Of a stretch of 64,000 nt of DNA, positions 23,771-35,927 are shown piece by piece. Every line of letters begins with the position of its first letter. The first letter of the stretch is position 1. Position numbers and translations under genes: made by a program. The notes under the pieces were generated by a model. The model ran no database searches and was not told where the DNA came from. It saw nothing but the letters and a program-made list of their open reading frames with translations. The stretch comes from Nageia nagi (lineage: Eukaryota; Pinophyta): positions 19,034,001 through 19,098,000 of the forward strand of contig JBITNC010000002.1 in NCBI GenBank assembly GCA_050084985.1, read 5' to 3'.

Positions 23771-24289
23771 TAGCTTGCATATTCCTAATGAAGTTGAAAA
23801 ATGCATTAGGATTTCAGGTATCTAACTCAGTGGTCTTTAATATTTTATTTAATGCCTCTCTATGGTGATGTGAGTTTTTTTATTAAGTTCCACAAGGAAA
23901 ACTTAATAGGAGTCATCCTCAACTATTACTCTAGTTTGCTTTTTAGGTTTTCTTAAATACCCCATTATGTTGGAGATGGGGGAGGAGGTATATGATTTAG
24001 AATATTGGTATCCTATACCATTCCCTCTTCAGTGGAATTTTTCCTTTCTTATTTTCTTTTCTTTTATCTTTGTATTGTTGTTCCCTTATTGATATGTTCA
24101 CCATGCTCACAAATGAAGATTGTTCTTCCTATTGCACTTACTACTAATATGACCCATAATCATAATGTATGTTTTGATTAGGAAAATACTAATTGTAGTT
24201 CTTAGTATTTCCCACTTGATTTATATTTCATTGGGGTAACAGGTTTTCATAGACTTGTAGATTGGCATTAGGAGTTGAAAATGTTCCAT

Positions 24290-26387
24290 TAAAAATTGAT
24301 TTCCTAGTATTGATAAAGCTTTATACTACCTTTCTCAAACATACAGATCATTTAGTACTATAACCTTAAAGCCTATGAAATTCACAAAATTTTTCATCTT
24401 TTTACCATAATTTTGAGGATCAAGTTGGATCCCATTTAACTTCTAGTGACCTTAACAATTTAACATCATTCAATTTTGTAAATATTTGGGATAAGGGTTC
24501 TCCCAATGGTATATGCTTTCTCTATGATCTTGAAGACCTCCCTTGATCTTGATTTTGATTTTGAATTTGATTTTGATTTTGATTTTGATTTTGATTTTAA
24601 TTTTTATTATATGGACAATTCATAGAATTCAACTAATTTTGTTGTCCACTTTGTAATAGAGGTTGTGATGGTGCTTGGATAATTATTTGATTGATTTGAG
24701 GCTTACCTCCATTGTTACAACAATATTATTTTAACTATATCATTTATTTTTATTTTATTTTTTACCACTTAATTAAGCTTGCCATTTTGAATCATCACTT
24801 ATTTTATAATTTTATCTTATGAAATAACATCTTCAAAGTTCATGAGTTGTTGAATTTGAATAATTGTAGAGATTTTTTTTGTAACTCTTTCTAAATAATC
24901 TCATCAATTCTTCTTGAGGTAATGAAAATTTCATATCCATAATTAAATATCTCCATCTAACAACATAATAGTCTATACAATTTTGGTCAAAATGAGATAA
25001 CTTTGTAAGATCTATGATTGATGATATCTTCTTGATATTGATGGAAAAATATTTAACAAAGAAGTTAGCTAGTTGCTCAAAGGTATATAAACTACGTTGA
25101 GATAATGAATACCAATTCATTTCTTGGCCCCTAAGGGTCATAAAAAATATTCTCAACAATAATGCATCATCATTTCCTATTTGTTAACATGCATACTTGA
25201 AGTGCCTTAAGTGTTCCTTGTGATCCTCCTTGCTTTTCAACTTGTCAATCTTGGACATTTCAATTTTTTATGGATATTGCCTCATTAGAACATAAGGATT
25301 AATTGGATCATTGATAATCTCCCCATAATTGATTTTAGAAAGCCCCCGATTATTAGATCTTTCTTCTAATTCTTATAGGCTATTCATGATTCTATCCTCG
25401 TTACTCATATTAGGCATGTGTGGTCCTCATCCCTCCATAAGTTTGATTTGGTACACCACTTGGTCCCTCATGGGATTGAAATTGATAGACTAATTGGGGA
25501 TTGTTAAATAAACTCAACTACCCCTCAAATGAATGAGTATTGAGATTTTAATAAGTTCCATCTTATCCCCAAGACTACCCACATGTGTCTTTTCCATAAT
25601 TTGTATGCACATTTGATCATAACCTTATTGTGTACCTTGGGAATGATATTACATATTTTGATCATAAGGTTATTATGTATTTTGGGCTTGATTTTGCATG
25701 TTGGCCCATAGGACTATTGTACATCTTGTAGAGGATTTTTGGGCTGATTGTGTTGCACATTAGCCATTTAATTTTGACTCATGAGATATTGCATTTATTT
25801 CATGAGATTTTTTATTTCTTCCATATGAGATGGAGTTAAGGCACCTTGAGAGGATTTCCTTGAGATGAATTTTGAATATTTTATGCTCTATATAAATTTT
25901 GCATATTATTGTGTGGAGCACTTTGAAAATGAATAGTGTTATGGGAAGGAATATTTTGGAAGTTGGCCATATTTCTGGTATTGCACATTTTAGGTATTTG
26001 GTTGGGGATGCACAAAATTGTTGCTAATGTGTACCCATTCATCAAGATTAACTTAGTTGGAAGCATTTTGAATAGGTTTAGGTATTCTAGCATTTAGATC
26101 TATCTTCCATGTCCCTTGGTTCAGTCGAACTTGTGAACTCAAAGTGGAATTATCTGGGACATTTGGTTTATTTTAGGTGGAAATATTTTGATAATAATTT
26201 GGCTAATTTGAACTTGTCTCCCTTTGAAATGAGGGAGGTGGTTGATGTTGAATAACATTTTGGAAGGTAGGTCTTGAGTTTTAGAAATTTTATTGTACAA
26301 TTTTTGGGGATAATTGAGGAACACTTTTGTTATCTTGAGATAACCTCCTATTAAATAAATCTTATGCTTTTTTAATGTTACATTGGA
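24290..26387 (-). pseudogene. Element A gag, main part
   Basis: The capsid-like region at 24833-25159 reads LRIFFMTLRGQEMNWYSLSQ, LYTFEQLANFFVKYF and PQEELMRLFRKS. It is collinear with C (MLRIFSMTLTGQALDWYNSL, PQEELVKLFSQS). A knuckle-like FCEFHRL-stop-GYSTK lies near 24370-24400. The N-terminal 1 kb (25430-26387) is Asn/Gln/Pro-rich. Many stops. Interrupted at 26388 by element F. Confidence 0.78.
24545..24605. repeat. GATTTT hexanucleotide microsatellite in A gag
   Basis: About nine imperfect copies of TTTTGA/GATTTT in a row. On the minus strand they encode alternating Gln/Asn/Lys and Ile, so the repeat lies in a low-complexity part of gag. Confidence 0.85.
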
Positions 26388-26393
26388 AGTTTT

Positions 26394-27064
26394 ATTAGAA
26401 TTAGAGATCAATCAAAGACCATTTGAGTTGAAGATAAAAACGAATTAAAGATCAACTAGACTTACAAAAATAGATCAATCAAATTTGGGAAGGTATACCT
26501 TTTTGTGGAGACGTCTAATTGAGTTGGTTTTTTTACATTAGATATTGGTCGAAGATGCATTTCCAATGAGTATATGCATGTATATCTTTGCTAATGATTT
26601 GACCATCAAATTGGGCATTTTTTGATAAATTATCTAATGCACTACATTCTCCATGTTTTGCATACCAAGCACATTATGCCTAGAAATCTATGTATCAGAT
26701 GCACTACACCTAGTAAATTATGTACAAGTATATTAAGCCTCACACTAGGTATATTATGCCTCATCGCTTCATACTAGGTGCATTGTGCCTAAAAATAGAT
26801 CTTGATGGGCTAATTTTGATATGTGCAGGACTACATTTTTTATCTTCACATTTTAGTCTAGATGTTGCTATTTTGGGTTGATGTTTCACCTAGTTGTCTC
26901 TTAGTATGATAGGGTAGATTTACCATGTATTACTTTTCTTTTGGATTAGATTGTAATAAGTTATGATCAGGCAACTTGAGTTTATTTTTATCACATTCTA
27001 TTTCTAGGTTTTTCCAAAACCTATATGTATATTTTTCAAATCAATGAAAGTAGAATAATTCTCA
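26394..27064 (+). repeat. Element F left (5') LTR
   Basis: It matches 29904-30584 along its length, with shared words such as AAAAATAGATCA, GGTTTTTCCAAAACCTATAT and TTTTTCAAATCAAT. It contains a GCACTACACCTAG-type motif array at about 26632-26795. Confidence 0.82.
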
Positions 27065-27067
27065 TTA

Positions 27068-27079
27068 TGGTATCATATC
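27068..27079 (+). promoter_or_regulatory. Element F primer-binding site
   Basis: TGGTATCATATC lies three bases after the LTR end CTCA. It matches the initiator Met-tRNA site at 10 of 12 positions. Confidence 0.75.
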
Positions 27080-27289
27080 TTAGTTGAGATATCTATGGGT
27101 TAGAACAAAGCTTGTGGGTGTTTGAAATAATTGATAGAAATTCTTGCAAGTGTGTGAAGATAGGACCAAAGTTTTGTTGAATTGTTGAGAGTATAGTGGC
27201 TGCCAATAATAATACTCTTTTCAATAACCTTTTTTAAGTGTGAATGAGTTGCTTCTAATTGAGAATCCATCACAATGGAATATTGTTGA

Positions 27290-27620
27290 ATGGCCACCAT
27301 GTTTGAGGGCATAGAGGTCTTAAAATTTAATGGTGAAGATTATGCTTACTGGAGCATAAGAATGAATACTTTCTCAATGTCCAAAGAACTTTGGAGCATT
27401 GTAGGAGGTTGCTATGAAGAATCCCTCACAAGTAACATGCTTGGAAAATAAGAGTTGAGGTTAAATAAAGAGGAGTAATATAAAAATTGGTTAGCTCTCA
27501 TGTAATTGAGAAGAGGTATTAAGGAGAATATTTCCCTCTTATTTCTAGTTGTAGGAAAACTACACATGCATGGAAAACATTGCAAGAAGTTTATGAGAAC
27601 TCTTGTGAGCTAGTGTATGA
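27290..27620 (+). pseudogene. Element F gag (copia-type, N-terminal domain)
   Basis: The ATG at 27290 starts MATMFEGIEVLKFNGEDYAY, followed by WSIRMNTFSMSKELWSIVGG. This is the conserved start of copia gag (F-x-G-x-N/D-Y-x-x-W-x-x-x-M, then ELW). A later LRRGIKENI block fits the next helix. TAG stops lie near 27450-27510, and the frame changes before 27637. No zinc knuckle is seen. Confidence 0.75.
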
Positions 27621-27636
27621 TAATCTCTAAGATTAT

Positions 27637-29280
27637 ATGAGAAGGGAGCTAGAGCCTTATTACCTTGAAGATCCATTTGGAGAACCTTATGGAGATTCTT
27701 CTAGAGAGCCGTGTGAGCCTTATATGGTTATTCATTTTGAAGATATATCTTATAAAGGCATGCATGGTGATGGAGAATCCTTTCTTGAAGAGAAGGATAT
27801 GAAGGGACCAAGTGTGAGGCCTTGTGCAAGTCTCATAGAAGAGATTCATATGGATGAACTTCTTCTTATTGAGAAGAGAATAGAAGGTGAAACTTATTTT
27901 GAAACCCTCATTGTTGTAGTCATGTATTATGATGAAGATATGGATAGTGAATTCTTTCTTCATATGGATAGTGAATTCTTTCTTCTAGAGGTATAATATG
28001 ATGAAAAGAAAAATTATGTTAATAAATCTCTTATAGGAATAGAATACTTAGAAATCATTCACATTTTCCATAAGGATAATAAATGTCTCATTGGAGGGAC
28101 ACACCTTAAACTTGTACAGGAGGAGATATCATCTCAACACTTTATTAAACAGTGTTTCATGGAAGAAGGTTGGCTTATCTAAGTTTAAGATCACCAAGAT
28201 GAGGTGGATGATGAATATCTCATTAATGAGACAAGTATTGAAAATTAATTCTATGAGAATGATTATTTTTTTGAAGACCAATACAAATTGGATGAAGAAC
28301 ACCAAGATGAGGTGGATGTAAATTATCTCATGGAGGAGAGACAAGATCAGAATTTTGATTATGGAGTATTTCTCATAAAGGAGCCATCTCACCCAAACTT
28401 TTAAGGAGATTTATATGATGAATCCACACAACTTCTCATGGAGGAGTATTTCTTTTTGGTGGCATCCCACTTAGATGAAGTGGAGCATCATTCATTTGGA
28501 ATAATATATTGTAAAAAAATTAGATTTGAGAGCTCACTCAATTGAAGTGAAAGATTATCTTGTTGGAAAGGTAATAAATGAAGATTTGGGAGCTAATTAC
28601 CCATGTGTTATATTTTTTCTAAAGGGAAAGAAAAGTGAAGAAGGAGAAAACCTTATAATAGAGTGTTTTTTAATTGTATACCATCCACATTGGGTGGATG
28701 GATATTATGAAACTCACTCATTGGAAGTGAATGATGATTATATTAGAGAGGTAATTTGGGAGACTAATCCAAGAGAGATCATGGATGAACAAAATATTTT
28801 GACTATAAGTTTCATGCTCAATGGAGAATATCACTCATCAAGAATGAAAGATGTTTTTTGTGAAGAGAATAGTACAAAATTCTATCTCATTTAGGAGGAG
28901 AAAGATGTAATAGAAAATGAGATAGATAATGAAGATATAACTATGGTTGGTGAACTTCAAGTTATCATGAATATGAAGGAATCAATTGTTGGATAAGAAG
29001 ATCACTCATCAAGAGTGAAGACTATTGTGTATGAGGAATACTATCTCAATAGGGAGATAGAACATAATGAGATAGTCACTCATGAACTTCATGATGTAAT
29101 GGAGGAATCATCAAAGGAGATTTAGGATTTTCTTGAGGATGAAATTATGGATGGATATCACTCACTTGGAGTGATAACAGAGAGTTATATTGAAGAGGAA
29201 ACATTGTGCAAAGAGGAACCATGGGAGTTACTATGTTTGAAGAAATGGTTTCTTCAAGAGCAACATGTAATCCTAATTAG
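27637..29280 (+). pseudogene. Element F acidic repeat protein region
   Basis: Plus-strand frames with strong Glu/Asp and aromatic content run for about 1.6 kb, the longest being 27637-27996 (119 codons) and 28526-28894 (122 codons). A motif of the type H-S-x-x-V-x-D-x-Y-x-x-E-E recurs near 28526, 28712, 28830, 28997 and 29158. A second motif, HQDEVD, recurs at 28192 and 28300. I do not recognise the family. The frame breaks several times. It may be a decayed gag extension or a novel element-specific protein. Confidence 0.5.
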
Positions 29281-29544
29281 AAAATAACCATTAGAGATAA
29301 AACATTATTGTTCTTTATTTTATTTACTAATGATACTAATGATTGTTTGTTTAGTATATGTTTTAAGGATAGCTCTAAGTCTATTATACATGAATAAGAT
29401 GGTGTATGTCTTATCAAGGCATCACTTGAATATTGTACATTGGAGATAATATTGCTAAATATTCTTCCTTGGATGAAAAAAATGAAGGAGATCATGGGTA
29501 ACTTGGACTCAAATATATTTTTATAGTTTAATCATCTTTCAAAT

Positions 29545-29811
29545 ATGGTTAATTATTATAAAAACACCACGTGGGAAGAATGGTGTACATATGTAAGAAA
29601 AGATTACCAAGAATGGTTATTGAGAACCATTAGGATTGGCATCAATGGAATGTCAATACAAGAATATTTTGATGAATGGGGATTTTCTCATAAAAAGGAT
29701 GACTCATTTATCAACAAGAATTATCAGTATCAAAGATGGAGGAGATCATCCCACACCAAAGGTGAAAGGAGTGCCAATGTGAATATTTTGTGTTCTTTGC
29801 ATTCTTGTTGA
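29545..29811 (+). pseudogene. Short Trp-rich reading frame at the 3' end of F
   Basis: An 88-codon frame with the Trp-rich start MVNYYKNTTWEEWCTYVRKD and a basic end (RWRRSSHTKGERS). It lies between the acidic region and the F purine tract. It may be the C-terminus of the acidic protein after a frame change. Unrecognised and weakly supported. Confidence 0.3.
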
Positions 29812-29903
29812 AAGATTGGAGGAGATAAAAAAGATTAAGTTTCTTCTAATTTTTTATTATTCTATAATTTTGAAAAGGTCTCTTCAGCATGAAGGGGTAG
29901 AAT

Positions 29904-30584
29904 TTTGGAATTAGATCCTAATTGAAGACCATTCAAGTTGAATATCAAACTAATTAAAGATCAAGTAGACTTGCAAAAATAGATCAGTTAAATTTGAAAA
30001 GGTATAACTTTTTATAAAGACCTATAATTGAGATGATTCTTTTTCCATTGGATGGTACTTGAAGATAACTTCCTAATGAGTATAGTGTTCTTACCTTTGT
30101 TGACAATTTTACCATCATGTTGGGTGTTTTCTAAGAAACTATCAAATTGACTAAGCTCTCAATCATTTGCATAATAGGTGCACTACACCTAGAAACATAT
30201 GCACCAAATGGACTATGCCTAGTAAACTATGTACTAGGTGTGTTGTGCCTCACACCATGTACATTGCAACTCCCCCTTTGTACCAAATGTACTACACCTA
30301 AAAATAAAGCTTGATGGGCTAATTTTGGCATGTGCGGGATTACATTTTTTATCTTTGAATTTTAGTATAAATGTTGCTATTTTGGGCTAATGTTTTGCCT
30401 AGTTGTATCCTAATATAATAGGGTAGATTTATAATGTATTAGTTTGTTTTTGGATTGGATTGTAACAAGTTGTAATCATGTAACTTGAGTTTATTTTTAG
30501 CACATTATATTTCTAGGTTTTTCCAAAACCTATATGTATGTAATGATTTCATTTTTCAAATCAATAAACTTAGAATACTTCTCA
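29904..30584 (+). repeat. Element F right (3') LTR
   Basis: The second LTR copy starts just after the purine tract and ends CTTCTCA. It has its own motif array at about 30165-30300 (for example AGGTGCACTACACCTAGAA), diverged from that of the left LTR. Confidence 0.82.
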
Positions 30585-30589
30585 AGTTT

Positions 30590-30906
30590 TGTAAATCAAT
30601 ATTTGACTTCATGTATTACACAATAGGATTTTCTTGGGATGATATGGCACTTTAAATGTGGGTTCTTATATGATAGGAAATTTGCAATCTTGTGGAGGGA
30701 ACCAACATTGGCTAACATTTTATGCTATGGGTGGATTTGGTGGATCAAAAGTGATAGATGGTTGATATTTTTTATTTTACATTCAATCCATAGTCTCTTA
30801 GTACCGATTAGATATATTTGTACTTTGTTTATTAATTTTTGGTAAAGATATTTACCATTAGCCTTTGGAGGGTCATATTCATCCATCAATGTATAATTAT
30901 ATTGAT
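30590..30906 (-). pseudogene. Element A gag fragment between F and B
   Basis: The minus frame reads AYQYNYTLMDEYDPPKANGK and continues from the reading at 43923-44190 when B is removed. It ends at the F boundary. No named domain; assigned by continuity with the A gag. Confidence 0.6.
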
Positions 30907-30911
30907 AGGCT
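30907..30911. repeat. Target-site duplication of element B (left)
   Basis: AGGCT here and AGGCT at 43918-43922 flank the two B LTR ends (TGTTGATT... and ...ATATACA) exactly. This is a perfect 5-bp duplication, so B inserted as a unit. Confidence 0.85.
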
Positions 30912-32352
30912 TGTTGATTAGGATTGTGTAATATATGCACCATGAACAATATCAACCAAAGTAAATCAAGAACAGACTATGGTGATAGTCTGATCTTTAG
31001 AGAAGACTGGTTCCTTATACATTGGGTGTAGGAGAAGTAACAGGAAAGAAAATAAAAGAGTAGGGTGCAAGGAATTTAAGCAAAAGGCTTAGGGTAACAA
31101 GAGAGAAAGCAAAGGTAGATCACTAGTTTAGCGTGGGCTTTCACAGTGTGTGAAACCTTGGTCTGAATCTAGTGTAGCAGCTACAGTACAAGCTCTCACT
31201 CTCTAATAGTTTCCCAGCTTTACTCTACCATGTAGCAGACACAGTTATACTAGCAGATCATGATTATCATTCAGGAAATAAGCCAAGCTACCATGATGTA
31301 ACCAAATTAAGAATGATAATTATGAGAGCTAGATAAGAAAGGTCAAGATGGTATCATATTACTGATAAAAACTATAGGTCTTCAAGAATAAATATAAAGA
31401 GCAATACTAGGGCTTCTAACCCTTCTTTCACTTTATTTTCATATACTTATACTGAAGCAACAATAGTTACAAGAATTGCAAAATAGAAATGTTTACAAAA
31501 ATGGCTTCAAGATTCTAGCCTTCTTTTAACTGATACTACCTACATACGCCACTTGGTAGAATATTACAAAACTGGGTAGATTGCAGATGATACGGCTTCT
31601 TGATGATTGTGATCTGACCTCTCGCTATCCTCATCTCTTCTGGGGTATTCTATTTACTGGCTTTGGCTATTTGATCTCTCTTTATTGTTCTCATCTCTAC
31701 ATTCTGGAATGCTCTACTCACGGGCTCTGGCTATTTGATCACTCCTTGCTGACCTCATCACTTTTGGGACCTAGTTTCATTCAAAAATGTGAACATCGTT
31801 CTCCCCATGACATCATCTCTTACTTCTGGAATGTTTTACTCACTGGCTCTGACTATTTGATTACTCCTTGCTGACCTCATCACTTCCAAGACCTAGTTTC
31901 ATTAAAAAATGTGAACATCGTTCTCCCCATGATGTCATCTCTTACTTCCAAAATGCTCTACTCGTCGGCTCTGGCTATTTGATCACTCCTTGCTGACCTC
32001 ATCACTTTCGAGACCCGATTTCATTCAAAAATGTGAACATCATTCTCCCCATGACATCATCTCTTACTTCTGGAATGTTTTACTCATTGGCTCTGGCTAT
32101 TTGATCACTCCTTGCTAACCTCATCGCTTCTGGGATCCGGTTTTGGGTTAAGGCCTGAAATCACTAATGTCATCTCTTCTAGGACCCAGGTTACTCAACA
32201 TTAACTTCAAGGGGCTTTTCTTCTTTCATAATGAAGTAATTACTTTTGAAAACTATTCTTAAAACCCATTGTGATTATGCTTAGCTTATGTCACCTCTGA
32301 AAGTGATCATACTTTCAAAAACCTTGGAGTACTGATTATGTATTAATATACA
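30912..32352 (-). repeat. Element B left LTR
   Basis: 1441 bases, beginning TGTTGATTAGG and ending TATTAATATACA on the plus strand. It aligns with 42439-43917. It contains a tandem array of 122-base units (31723 to about 32150). Confidence 0.88.
31723..32150. repeat. 122-base tandem repeats inside the B left LTR
   Basis: Units start with GGCTCTGGCTATTTGATCAC or close variants at 31723, 31845, 31967 and 32089, an exact 122-base period. The right LTR has the same array at 43288, 43410, 43532 and 43654, so the array existed before insertion. Confidence 0.9.
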
Positions 32353-32575
32353 TTTTGGCAACATCTGTGGGAAAATTTTGCCAATTACAAAGAAATTTTA
32401 GAACCCAAAATCTTATTTGAATGAATCAATGAATCAGACTTCAATTCTGTATACTCAAGAGTTGCTGAACTTTACTCCAGTCTGCGAGGATCCCAAAAAA
32501 ATCCTTTAGCCTTGCATGGGCTAAAGTTGTAGTGTTCAAAATTTCATAAGACACATGAGCATATTTTCTCAATAA

Positions 32576-35500
32576 TTATCGAATGTGAAAGCCATCGTTC
32601 GCCAAAGAATCAAAGAATTTTATCAAATTGGTTTCGTCAAATGAAACCAAGAGCGTATCGATGTCATTAGTGCTTTGAATCCTGCTCTGTAGACCACTCA
32701 AAAACTCAGCTTCAGAGATAAGCGAGCCATCACTTCTCCATAACTCTGGGATTCTGGATGCATTTAATCCCTGAATCTCTAACTTCAGGTTTTCCATTTC
32801 TTATGTTCGATGCGGGATATTACTCTTGATCTCTTGATAAACCCATTTCCCCCTTACTAGGTAATCAATTGCTGACATGAGCTCCACTCGATCACCAATA
32901 TTATAGGATTGTAGCTTCTCATTCAAGAGGCCATTCAGCATCTTATTTGGTTGCTTGGCCTATTTTGAGATGGGATTCAAAATATTCTCACATCTGGTGA
33001 CCTCAACCTCGAGCCTTTTGAGATCTAATAAACATGATTCTATATGGTCTCTCAGATGAATCAAATCTTTGATTTCCTGCACCCTTAGCTTCCAAAATCT
33101 TTTCTTCATATTTAACAAAAAGGATTTGTCTACCTTATTCACATTTAGACTTTATTGGATTTGCACTATGTTGGCATTCAAACTGCTAATCTCTGCTACT
33201 CTAGCAGCTATTTCAGCATCTCTCTGAGAGATGATGGCATCTTTCTGGCTCAAAATATCTGCTGTAGGAGCTATCACTAAACTAGTATTCAAAATTGATA
33301 TATTATTTTTAGTAGCTTTCAATTTTAATTTTTGAGTGTCCAATTGTTGCTTCATAGCTTCATGGGCCTTTTGCAGCTTATTGTACTTGACCTCCAACTT
33401 TGTCAGCTCTGATATGTTGAGGTTTACTGCCATTTGCAAGAGCTCATTTTTATCACTCTAGGATATGCTTCATGTGTCGATTTTTACCCAGGTGTTCATA
33501 GAGGATAGATCGCTTTTCCCCTCTTATGGGTCTTGGGCAATCACCATTTCAAGCACCTTATGCTTTGGATCCACTAAAGTCCGAAGCCTTACCAAATTAT
33601 CCAGAACTGGGAGCTTCTCGACCTACTTCTGCATCCATGCATCTCATCCCTATTTCATTTGTTGGTACTACTACATAATGCCATCCATAGATACTTGTTG
33701 CCCTGATATCATAATGAATAGAGATCTGATGCTCAACTCCTGAGAGGAGGAGGCCATGATCTGCTGTGTCAGTGTCACAAGGCTAGCTTGACTGGGCCTA
33801 GGGACACTACTACCAGATGGATTCATGGTAGGAAGTGCTGGAATAGATGAAGGAGGGGATGATGGAGGCAGAGATGGTGAAGGTGAAGATGGTATTGTAG
33901 TGATGCTAATGATGGGGGGAACTTATGGGCTGGATGTAAGGGGAAGGGAGCTTTGCCATTGAATAGGCAGTGGTGGTATTACGAGAGATTGGATGGGTGA
34001 AGCTGGAATGGCTGCTGGAATTTACGGAAGTGAACTTGGAATGGAAATGGGTGTGGTAGAAATAGATAGAGTAGGAGTAAGAGAAATAGGGGAAGAGGGA
34101 GTAGAGAGCATACCTGATGGAGTAGGGCTCCTTCTTCTTCTCTTTAGCAGTGGTGGGAGCAATGCCATCTCCTTTTGGACTTTACTTTTAATAGTATACA
34201 CCCTTCCAGGCCTCCTAGCTACTATTTCCATGGAAACCTTCCTAGTTTCTCCCTCGGGTTACTCCTCCTGAGCTGATGCTTGGGACATTGCAGGTCCCTA
34301 CTCTCCCTCCTCATCACTATCATTTGAACCTTCGCTTACAGGGATGTCTATAGGATGTTCTATTCTCCACATCTCCTCAAATTTCTCATCTAAATCAGAA
34401 TCCAAAGGGGTATTCCAATTTCTGAACTCAATCTGGTACTGGGTGAAGGTGGCTATTTTTTTTTCACTCCATCTCTGATCTCTTAAGGTTTTCAAAGACT
34501 TTTTGGAGATGGAGTCTATTTTTGGGTCAAAATTTGCCCTTTTGCTATAAAAACTCAACCATAGCAGCAATAAATCTTTAGTAATCAAGGTAGTGGGCAT
34601 TACCTTATCTTCATGTTCTAGGTTTCACCACCTAAGTAGCTCTAACCTAGATTCAGATCTGAAACCCAAGGGGTTGGGTTGGCCCCTCAACCTCTTTCCA
34701 AAGATATCCTCTAGATCAGATAGCAAATACTGACTAAGTTCTTTCAATTTTAAATTCAACAATTTACCTTTTAATTATTCATTTGCTCCCCTACTTTGAA
34801 GCACCAAGTCATGCACTTTATGAGGAAGGGCATAAACTATCCTCTTCTTTACTGCAGCTCCATATTTAGAATCTATATAATCCATTTATCTGGTGTATTC
34901 CATGCTAAAAACCTAATCTATTACATGGATTGGTAGTAAGAAAGGAGCCCCAGAAAACCCATAAAGCCTGATGAAAGTCCCCTCCTCTATGAAGAACCAA
35001 TCCCTGGTCTCTCCATGTGGCATCCAGAGGTAAAGCTTAGAAGCTATTGATAATCTTAGAACTATGGGGGTAAATAAACTCATTGCAGGAACCAAAAAAC
35101 TTTCTACAAAGAAGTAATAATCCGCTGGAGACCTCACCTCCTCATTCCATTGGTCCACCAGCTTCTAAGAACCTCTTTCATCAATCTGCACCAAGGTTAA
35201 ATTCTTAAAAACATCAGCATTCTAATGAATCATCATCCAAACAATGTGTGACACATATGTAAAATGGGATCCCTCACTAATCTTTTCTAGCTGTTCAGAC
35301 ATTCCATCTGAAAGGGTAATGGCCCAGTCATACATTGTAGGAGAGATTGGGTGTGAAATCTGGTATGCGATAGCTAATTTTGATGGTGAGACATGCCTAT
35401 CTGTCTCTTCTCCTACAGCTATGGCTAACATGGACAATAACAATTACAGATGAGCAGAAAAATTAGAGAGTGGGAGCTCAGAATTGGGGAACTCCATAAA

Positions 35501-35927
35501 CCTTACGGTCCCAACTACATTTTTATTTAGCCAGGTCATGATATTTGCTCTCAGATTGGAATTGGGTGTCATATACCAATCAATGTGCTTAAGGGAATGC
35601 ATAGGGGAGGGTGGATTAAAAGCCTTTGCTACTAAAATGGAATCCAAATTTAAGATACTTCTACCTTGCAAGTCTCTGACTATCCTAGTTGCAGGATCAA
35701 ATGCCCCCTTTATAACCTCTATCAACTCAAGAGTAGGAAAGTACCTATGGGGAATGAAATACATGAGACCTAACCCCATTGGTGAATGTGCTATATGATT
35801 AGTTTGGGCACTTACCTTCAGCTGTGCCCTTGGGGTTCTTATTTTAGGCTGTAATTTCAGTATCCCACAATAATTCCATGGAATTCATTATTTTCCTTGC
35901 TGTCTTCACCAATGATCTTGAGCTCAT
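32576..35927 (-). pseudogene. Element B extra ORF after integrase (about 1,100 codons), unknown function
   Basis: A likely start is ATG at 35927 (MSSRSLVKTARKIMN). One frame change follows within 30 codons; then long pieces to 32576 all share one phase, broken by single stops. The N-terminal half looks globular (MGLGLMYFIPHRYFPTLELI; WMPHGETRDWFFIEEG; IRLYGFSGAPFLLP). A basic patch LLKRRRRSP near 34130 could be a nuclear signal. A long Pro/Ser/Ile-rich region (about 33770-34130) follows, then a coiled coil (33152-33439; LEVKYNKLQKAHEAMKQQLD) and a C-terminal domain (SGLQSRIQSTNDIDTLLVSF). I do not recognise the family. Extra ORFs between pol and the 3' LTR are known in plant Tat-lineage elements. 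Confidence 0.7.

Larger units (their letters stand above)
26394..30584 (+). mobile_element. Element F: gag-only non-autonomous LTR retrotransposon
   Basis: Direct LTRs of about 670-680 bases, a Met-tRNA primer site after the left LTR, a purine tract (GAAGGGGTAG, 29891-29900) before the right LTR, and flanking AGTTT copies at 26388-26392 and 30585-30589 define a complete element of about 4.2 kb. Inside are a copia-type gag and a long acidic repeat-rich region, but no protease, integrase, RT or RNase H. This is the layout of the class called TR-GAG. It lies inside the gag of element A. Confidence 0.8.

Noticed and set aside
24545-24605. Possible telomere-like or CRISPR-like repeat
   Set aside because: It is a simple hexanucleotide microsatellite without spacers, and not the plant telomere unit.
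31581-31874. 97-codon plus frame with repeated YLISLYCSHLYI-like segments, and its partner at 43137-43439
   Set aside because: It is made by the 122-base LTR tandem repeats and occurs in both LTRs. The repeat period is not a multiple of three, so no repeated protein was selected.
33993-34271. 92-codon Gly/Glu-rich plus frame
   Set aside because: Antisense shadow of the Pro/Ser-rich linker of the B extra ORF.
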